Assembly: GCA_963680875.1 (NCBI GenBank)
Contig: OY804579.1
Location: forward strand, 79,969,095 to 80,033,094
Direction of reading: 5' to 3'
DNA: 64,000 nucleotides
From: Bathymodiolus brooksi
Lineage: Eukaryota > Mollusca > Bivalvia > Mytilida > Modiolidae
Part shown: piece by piece, positions 36,945-64,000 of the stretch
Numbering within the stretch: the stretch's first letter is position 1
How the letters are laid out: each line of letters opens with the position of its first letter
Notes under the pieces: generated by a model
What the model was told of the DNA's origin: nothing
Seen by the model: the letters and a program-made list of their open reading frames with translations, nothing else
Databases searched by the model: none
Made by a program: the position numbers and the translations under genes

Positions 36945-38180
36945 AGGCATTTTTGTATGACCAATATGACTGGAAGTAAACTGTCCATATTTGCACATCC
37001 CGGGAAAATAACCGGTTATTGGATTACTACATAGCCAGAAATCATGGGTGATTTTGCTCATGAATATTCATAAACCAAATCGCGTCATCTATGACGTCAG
37101 CAAATAAACGTTGAACCATATTTGGAAGACGTTTTGATCACATAAATAACTTCATAATTATTTGTGATCGTATCAAAATTAATTGTCATCATATGTGTTT
37201 ATTAGGAATCCGATGATGTGTGTAAAAGATCGAAAATGTATTTAATGCACCACTGCCCCCCCCCCCCCTCCCTTTTTCCACGAAATAAAAATATGTAAAT
37301 AAAAAATACATTGTGCATTTTTTTTCAATTTCTGCCCCACATAAGTATTAGTAAGTCATTGAAATCGTTTAGTATATATATATTGTTAATTTTTTTGAAC
37401 TTTATATATCAGCCTTATTGTTACCAATTGTATTATAGTTACTTGTTCTGTTGTTTTGTCGAAATAAAAAAATACCCTTGTGGAGCCTTTTTTTAATTGT
37501 TTATTTACATTTACAATGGAATGCGGTGCTTACTCAAATAATGCTATGTCTAGCAGAAGCAGTTTTACGAAATAGTAGATTTTTTTGCGTGAACCCCTAT
37601 TGAATCTCTACTAGAAAGGTAAACAAAATTTGTGAAGCCCTCTTTTAAATTATCATGGGAACCTTTAATTTTTCAGCAACATATTTATCGAAGAAAGATT
37701 CCTCAACAATGTTACCGGAACTGACCGAATTTGTCCCGGCAACTAGAATGGGGATTGAAAGAAAAGTGCTTTTAGGTCTTGAAAACCGTGCAGGATGCAT
37801 TTTTTCACTTTTTCTCAATGCTTTTGAATGGCGCTTACGCTTCAAAATTTGAAACTGGGTGGGAACCTTGAGTTTTCATGGTACAGCTGTAATATTTTGA
37901 GATATTGTTCAAACCGGTGCAGTTTGATTTTTTATCTCGGAAAATTGTCCGGCCCAAGCTAACAGAAAGTTTCCCGTTCAACTATATGTTAAAATTCAAA
38001 TTCTCTTTGAGCCGCCATTTTGAATATGCAAATGAGCAAATCACCTATCATTTCTGGCTATGACAAGATCATTTCCATATCGAGGCCCATATTGGCCCGG
38101 GACAATATAGGCCTCGACTTCGTTTCAGGACAATATGGGTGTCTCTTTTCTAGATGTCGGAAGTATGTAATAAATAGTTT
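36945..38180. other. Intergenic, nothing coding recognised
   Basis: Contains a C-rich run near 37254-37270 and an imperfect inverted motif at 38080-38115 (GAGGCCCATATTG / CAATATAGGCCTC) related to the hairpin that follows. Confidence 0.5.
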
Positions 38181-38186
38181 AATATA

Positions 38187-38307
38187 TGGGCATATCCATA
38201 TTGGCCTGGTTATCATCCCGAGACCCCCATATTGCCCCGAGACGCACTCAGTCGAGGGCCAATATGGGAGTCTCGGGATGATAACCAGGCCAATATGGAA
38301 ATGCTCA
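38187..38307. repeat. Long hairpin, about 50-bp arms
   Basis: The left arm 38187-38238 pairs with 38254-38307 around a 15-base loop. The stretch ATTGGCCTGGTTATCATCCC is complementary without mismatch; the whole arm has about five mismatches. A second shorter inverted repeat with the same CCCATATTGGCCC motif lies at 38080-38115, so this is a compound foldback element. Confidence 0.9.
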
Positions 38308-39046
38308 TGTATTAATCTGTAAATATAAATCCTTGATTCAGTCATTAAAAAAAAATATGTCATTAGTAAAAAAAAATAACCTATGATGAAACCAAGCTAT
38401 AGAATTTTCACGTGAAGAGAATTTGAGGGAAAGAAATATAAAAAGGCAACGAAAGTTAGTCAGATCCAATAGTATATCGCATGTAAAGCAAATTCTTTTT
38501 GAAATAAAACAGTTCATTGAAACTAAGACCAGGGCATCAATATTTTTTTTTTCATCAAAACCAACACCTGAATGAATGTATATCCAAACTATAGTACAGT
38601 TCAACTTTACTCTTTTAAGTTGCGCTTAATGAAGTAATTCTTATAACCAGAAAATAATAAACTCCTTTACAAAAGAACTAGTTTTCGTGTGTATTGTTTC
38701 TGTTTTATCGAAAATGTTTCATATTAATTAACTTCTCATATTTTGTAATAAAAAAAGAAAACGATTTAATATTAAACAGCTATTTTTGCTATTCATTATT
38801 CATTCATTAAAAATGTCATTTAGAAGAATATTAGTATTTCAAGGTATTTCATGGGAATTTAGAGAATTGGGTTTTATGGTAAATTTGCAAGGGAATAATA
38901 TTATGGATATAATGTTTTATCTATTTATAAGAAATTTAATTTCCTCACGAATCCTTTTTTTCCAAATGTAATCCACATCATGAATAATTAATACGCATCT
39001 CTCTCTTGGTTTTTATTATCATTCCCTCTCGTGTAGAAAATATATA

Positions 39047-40592
39047 GAGTAGAACTTCGCTGGCTCGAACTCGAAGGACTGTCAAAATCTGTTCGAGCTA
39101 TCGGTAGTTGGAGCCACCGAGGTCCCGTAATTTTAGAGAGAAAAACAATCGGGTTCTGACCCGGGGCAGTTTCATTACAATATGATAACTGATGCAGAAT
39201 AAAGTGGGCCTTTCTCGAAAAAAATATTTAATCCTTTAGACAGTTCTCAAAGACTACGGCTTCTGAATACCTCTTTGGTATCTTCAAACGTTCCTAAGAA
39301 GCATTTTTTCACTTTGTTCGCGATCTATTTTATGAACAGGAAATATGAGGTCGGGTATTAACTTACAAAATTTTTTAACATTAGAAATTGAACTTGGTAG
39401 ATACAAAAAAATTCGCAGACATCAAAGACTCTGTAAAACTTGTAAAGTACTAGATGATGAGATTCATTTTTTTCTACAATGCCAAATAAATAATAATCTT
39501 AGAAATGTTTTAATAAATAATATTAATTTCGACCAACTGGACTTTTTTTCCCAATTAAAAATTATATTAATTCCTGATCAAAAATTTTTGCCCAGTGTTG
39601 TTAACTATGTAAAGCAATCGTTAGAATTGCGAAAATGAGGTTCACATTGGTCAATGTATAACTTTAACTATGAATATATGACATTTCTTTATGCTGTTCA
39701 TGTATATATGTTTTGTAATGTTGTATTGTATTGTATTGCTTTACCCGCAAGGGTTTTATTTGCAATAAAGATTATTAACACTTGGATCGATATCGGTATA
39801 ATACTGATAATTCGGATATGTATTTTTAATGGCCAATTTTAAAATTTAGCCATTTTAATTTTTTTTAATTTGAATTTGAAGAATATTTGTTTCTCTTGGT
39901 ACACATAAAAACTCAGGTTAATCGGAATTTCAGAATGAGTACATTTCTTTTGTTTTCGGTATTTAGATGAACCTTGAGACCACACAGTTTGATATTATTC
40001 AATCGCAACAACTATAAAAAAAATTAAACAAATTTAAATAACACTCTCAATGATAATAATTCATGTAATAACAATTTTAAATATTGTTTTAATCAACTTT
40101 ATTACGATTGTAAACATTTGATTGTTTTAATTATTGTCGAGTGTAGGCTCGGCTTGGTAAATCAGCGACACGGGTCTCGGGTTCAATAATTGTTCTTTAT
40201 TAATCGTAATTAATGGTCAATAATCAAGCCACAGCTGAATTTAATGACTATTTAACACAAATGATGACAAGTTTATCCCTCTACCTGTAATTGTTAAGTA
40301 ATCAATTATCTGTTGGTAATCTGACATTTATCACACCTTGCAGTAAGCACATTCAACCGTAACATACATCTTTCAATTAAATTGCCATGTTCGAGTTTGG
40401 CATGGTAAAACTCGTGATTTTATTATTGACGGGACCATTTATTGAGTTCGACTGTTCGAGGTATCGGTGTTCGAGCGAAAGGAGTTTTTTTTACTTAGAA
40501 ATATAGGGAAAATTGACCGGACTTTCAAATCAGTTCGAGCCATCCATAGTATTCGACCCATCCGAGTTCGAGGCACCGAGGTTTGACTGTAT
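39047..40592. mobile_element. DNA-transposon-like element with imperfect TIRs
   Basis: The left end AGTAGAACTTCGCTGGCTCG + AACTCGAAGG and the reverse complement of the right end (CAGTCAAACCTCGGTGCCTC + GAACTCGGATGG) are recognisably inverted, and TA flanks the right end. TIRs of this kind resemble pogo/Tigger-type elements (inference). Interior copies of the same GTTCGAGC motif occur near 39092 and 40520. No transposase ORF remains. Confidence 0.5.
39345..39790 (+). pseudogene. LINE ORF2 C-terminal remnant with 3' end
   Basis: A 97-residue frame reads LEIELGRYKKIRRHQRLCKT, then CKVLDDEIHFFLQC, the Cys-rich RVT-associated zinc-finger region near the C-terminus of non-LTR reverse transcriptases. 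It ends at 39638 and is followed by TTGTATTGTATTGTATTGC and AATAAAG. It lies inside the TIR element at 39047-40592, so it is probably a nested insertion. Confidence 0.65.
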
Positions 40593-40934
40593 CTTGTTGA
40601 ATAATTTTCGACATTTTCCAACATGCAAAAATGAAATTAATCCCAAATCACTCATGATTTTTTACAACATTTCTTTTTTAAAAATCCAAATCTCAAAATC
40701 TATATAATAATTCCCAAAAATCATCGAAAATACATCCAAAAAGTAGAAATAACACTTAATAGCAGAAATATGTTTGCATATCCTGTAGCAATAGGATGAA
40801 TGGGGGTGATCATCGGTGATTGAGAGACAGATGAGAACATCGATAGCTGGAGTTAATAAACACTCCGTTGTATAATTTGGCTACCCATTAATTAACAGTA
40901 TACGAAAACTGATCATAACCTCCATGATGACAAA

Positions 40935-40940
40935 CACGTG
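40935..40940 (+). promoter_or_regulatory. E-box upstream of gene 2
   Basis: CACGTG lies about 120 bp upstream of the TATA box. It is a perfect E-box, but a 6-base match can occur by chance. Confidence 0.3.
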
Positions 40941-41055
40941 GTCCTTAGTGTGTGATATATCCTTATACAGTATACACATGGCCTTCCAATAACTGATCAA
41001 TGACATTGATCAACCAATCAAATGTCAGGAATTCAGTGGGAGACCATGAATAGAG

Positions 41056-41063
41056 TATAAAAA
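41056..41063 (+). promoter_or_regulatory. TATA box of gene 2
   Basis: TATAAAAA lies about 30 bp upstream of a short 5' UTR exon (about 41086-41103, ending AGATA before donor GTAAGT at 41104). Strong TATA promoters are common in muscle structural genes. The transcription start is inferred from TATA spacing. Confidence 0.7.
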
Positions 41064-41085
41064 CTCTACAGCCCAGTACCCTGGG

Positions 41086-41103
41086 ACAGAGAAGCTTTAG
41101 ATA
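41086..41103 (+). other. Inferred 5' UTR exon 1 of gene 2
   Basis: This short leader lies between the inferred start site and the donor GTAAGT at 41104. It has no ATG. It would splice to 41813 (or 41717), placing the ATG at 41918 in the next exon. Confidence 0.5.
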
Positions 41104-41289
41104 GTAAGTACCATGTGTGTGTTTATTACATATAAAAAAATATTAAGACACTATACAGCGATTGTTTAGTTTAGTGTTACATAGCGGATGTTTGTTTTAA
41201 ATTTATTAAGTAATTTGTTTATTTGAAAAATAATATAAAATAAATAGACAATTTTTGGGAAAAAAAGTTGGTTATTAATAAAGAATTGT

Positions 41290-41583
41290 TGAATGGATCT
41301 TAGTATTCAGTAGTACTTATTATTATAACTAGTCATTAGTACTTATTATTATAACTAGTTTTAACGTCTTAGTATTCATGAGTACTTATTATTATAACTA
41401 GTTTTAACGTCTTAGTATTCATGAGTACTTATTATTATAACTAGTTTTAACGTCTTAGTATTCATGAGTACTTATTATTATAACTAGTTTTAACGTCTTA
41501 GTATTCATGAGTACTTATTATTATAACTAGTTTTAACGTCTTAGTATTCATGAGTACTTATTATTATAACTAGTTTTAACGTT
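41290..41583. repeat. Minisatellite in the leader intron, about 43-44-bp unit x 6-7
   Basis: The unit contains AGTATTCATGAGTACTTATT and ATTATAACTAGTTTTAACGTC. The first copy is internally deleted; the others are nearly identical. Confidence 0.9.
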
Positions 41584-41610
41584 TCATTCTGTAATATATA
41601 TTCATCTTGG

Positions 41611-41620
41611 CTATATATAG
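41611..41620 (+). promoter_or_regulatory. MEF2-like site in the leader intron
   Basis: CTATATATAG fits the MEF2 consensus YTAWWWWTAR. MEF2 regulates muscle myosin genes and first-intron sites are common, but this match alone is weak. Confidence 0.3.
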
Positions 41621-41623
41621 CTG

Positions 41624-41812
41624 AACTTACCGAGAGTCTATATGATAATTGTTTGCTAAGATATTGTGTTTGTTTTACATATCAAAGGTTTTTAGTTATA
41701 TTTCATTTTCTTACAGAACTTACCGAGAGTCTATATGATAATTGTATCCTAACAAGTTGTGTTTTTACATTGTAACCAAGCAAATGTTTTCAGTAATTTC
41801 ATTTTCTTACAG
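41624..41812 (+). repeat. Tandem duplication of a 3' splice site, about 95 bp x 2
   Basis: Both copies begin ACTTACCGAGAGTCTATATG and end TTTCATTTTCTTACAG, giving equivalent acceptors at 41716 and 41812. The second copy could act as an optional 5' UTR exon segment (41717-41812), or one site could be redundant. Confidence 0.85.
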
Positions 41813-41917
41813 AAATCTAGAGCTTTCTGTAGAACGACACAGGGTGGTCCAGAGCATACACAACAACAGGTCTCCTTACAATTTTCGATTTAACTGGTCA
41901 ATTACAACTAAATCAAG

Positions 41918-62189
<20,272 letters not shown>

Positions 62190-62498
62190 TATTCTGTGAC
62201 ACAGCCTAGGAAAGTGATGAAGACTGTTAGATAATTACATGTATAGTGAAATATAATGAGGATATCCGATAACGGACGTTACCGAATTATAATTATTTAT
62301 TAAACTTTATTTATAGACAAATAAGGAATAATAGTTAGTGCTTGCTTTATTTATTGAACTTTAATTTATTGGATAATTTATTTTCTCAATGTGAATTGTG
62401 ACAGAGGACTCCACTAACATGTAAATATATAATATTTGTCTGTGTGATCTACCCGGGATCTGTGTTACGGATGTTAAATTGTTCTTGTTATTACCTGC

Positions 62499-62504
62499 AA
62501 TAAA
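62499..62504 (+). terminator. Poly(A) signal of gene 2
   Basis: AATAAA followed by TGTGTATGCTCTGAGTTGTT, a GT-rich downstream element. The final exon would run from 62154 to about 62520. Confidence 0.8.
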
Positions 62505-62520
62505 TGTGTATGCTCTGAGT

Positions 62521-64000
62521 TGTTGTCATATCTTTTTGTACATCCAACTAGAATCCTACATAACCTAATGTTTGACCAGTATTCAGGAATTAGCATTTTT
62601 CGTGGTACTGTGTCATCAGCAATTCTTTGGTGGTACTGTCAATTTAGCTTTCTTGTTCCAATATGAAGTGAACGAGGATTACCATAGCAACACAAAAACA
62701 ACTTGGCAATGTTGACAAATACAAATTTTGTACCCATGGGAATCTTCTGGAACGTAAGTTTGTTTAATTTCAAATAATCAGTAGTAATGGAAGATCAAAT
62801 TAAGGTGTACTCGATTGCTTGGTCACAAGTATTTATCTAACAGGAGCAAGCCGCCAGTAAGTTGATAGTTATGTCAAACATCGTGGTACTTGGTAATTTC
62901 ATTCAAATGCACACAGTCATAATATCAAAATATAAATATAAATACAAAACAAATTTAACTTTCATAACAATAATGGATCATTAATCAATAAAGCCTTACA
63001 TGAATAGAACAGACAAGACAAATAGAACAATGGTTTAAATAAAACAAGACAAAGGATTAAATAAAACTGAATAAAAGTTTGAAAAAACACTAAGACAGGT
63101 GCAAACCAAGACAAAGAGTTGAACAGCCGATGAGATAAAATCACAGACATGAAAGAACAAAAATCTGTAAAACAAATAATATGTACCTGCACAAAACAAT
63201 GGAATAGTACTAAATGAAGACTGTGCATTGAGTGGCTGATTGATGCTTAATGCAGAGTGGGCAATACTTTAGCTAAATCAGCGATAACAATTCACTTTTC
63301 GATGAAGTGGTGATGGTATAGGTCTTGTACTAGATCAAAATGCTTAGTTGAATTTCCATAGTACTGTCTTGCTAAAACAGCAGACCACCTGTAGAAATAA
63401 TGTTCTTACAGCTTAATATCGCATGCTGAGAGGAGAAGCAACAATTAACAATTTTACAGTCTATTGGTTTGACCGGACCCAGGATTAAACCCGTGATCTA
63501 CCTCACTTGAGGCATGTTAACAATGATTACACCACATTAACACAGGAGCCAACGAACTACGAAGACTAGACAAAGGTTTCAACAAAAGAAAACAAAGCTC
63601 AATGCTCTGCATCAATAAATGGAATTTAAAAATACAACTGACGGCCAAATGCAGATTAATATGAATACCAACAACATAACAAATAACAGCTAGTCTTGGT
63701 GTTTCGGAAAATATTATGACATCTTGTTGGCAAAAACAGTTGCAAAACTTGTACATTCGAATATCTTGAGCAATTGATGGAATCCATGTTATATCTTACA
63801 ATATATAATCATAAATCTACGCTCAGATCAAATTTCTTACACCCCCTCTACATAGACGTATAGGTCTTCAGCATATTTGTATACAACTTAAATATTACCT
63901 GGAGAGTTATATGCACAAATGTACCATAATTAATTAAATGTGGGAATCTTGTAGATCTGACGGAAATAATAGACCTACAGTATTAAATAAAACTGATTAC
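62521..64000. other. Downstream intergenic region
   Basis: No coding sequence was recognised. A reversed SINE-tail remnant lies at about 63230-63290 and a tRNA-like SINE head at 63466-63552. Confidence 0.6.
63466..63552 (-). mobile_element. tRNA-like SINE head, degenerate
   Basis: Minus strand: GGCTCCTGTGTTAATGTGGT (A-box-like part), then ATCACGGGTTTAATCCTGGG (B-box-like). It keeps tRNA-like spacing but no consistent cloverleaf, so it is a SINE promoter remnant and not a tRNA gene. Confidence 0.45.

Noticed and set aside
63466..63552. tRNA gene
   Set aside because: A- and B-box-like motifs are present but arms do not pair into a cloverleaf; the same holds for the other B boxes in the SINE copies.

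Overview
The window is AT-rich, intron-rich animal DNA and almost certainly comes from a bivalve mollusc, probably a mussel (Mytilidae). This rests on the molluscan muscle myosin exons, on tRNA-derived SINEs that end in (AATC)n/(GATT)n and resemble the molluscan V-SINE family RUDI, and on a hAT-derived dispersed repeat of a kind I associate with Mytilus. The species call is inference.

The two real host genes are tandem, head-to-tail, plus-strand muscle myosin heavy chain (MHC) paralogs. Gene 1 (548-9941) is cut by the left window edge. Only its last eleven coding exons are present; they encode about 760 residues of the coiled-coil rod and a serine-rich 38-residue tailpiece. Gene 2 (TATA box about 41056, ATG 41918, poly(A) signal 62499) is complete. 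Its 28 common coding exons encode 1944 residues, followed by either of two alternative C-termini (1945 or 1955 aa). All motor landmarks are intact: P-loop, switch I, switch II, loop 1, lysine-rich loop 2, the SH2/SH1 cysteines, two light-chain sites, the WQWW hook and the head-rod proline. Exon sizes match between the paralogs across the shared rod (79, 246, 197, 133, 217, 241 and 201 bp). The one exception is a 694-bp stretch that each gene interrupts once, at a different place.

The 31 kb between the genes (9942-41050) has no convincing host gene. In order it holds: a 70-bp x 8 minisatellite (11262-11821); a 41-bp x 4 minisatellite (13276-13439); a 4-kb nested 30/60-bp satellite (13735-17760); a perfect 28-bp hairpin (18106-18170); a decayed DIRS/Ngaro-like tyrosine-recombinase retrotransposon with an SGNH-hydrolase ORF and an internal 51-bp expansion inside its reverse transcriptase (20269-24211); a 43-bp array (24486-25195); a large foldback element (25769-26253); a broken hAT transposase (26758-27121); a broken Gypsy integrase tail joined to an OTU-protease-like region (29219-30284); a small MITE (31786-31940); a homogeneous 34-bp array (36259-36940); a foldback hairpin (38187-38307); and a TIR element containing a LINE remnant (39047-40592).

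Gene 2 introns are also full of repeats: (GATT)65 next to one splice donor, 18 copies of a 40-mer before the matching acceptor, a 27-bp array and several SINEs. Downstream of gene 2 (62520-64000) I see only SINE debris.

The main biological points are the paralog-specific rod intron, the alternative tail of gene 2, a decayed duplicate of the N-terminal motor exon, the lack of space in gene 2 for a catchin/myorod first exon, and two unusual retroelement architectures.
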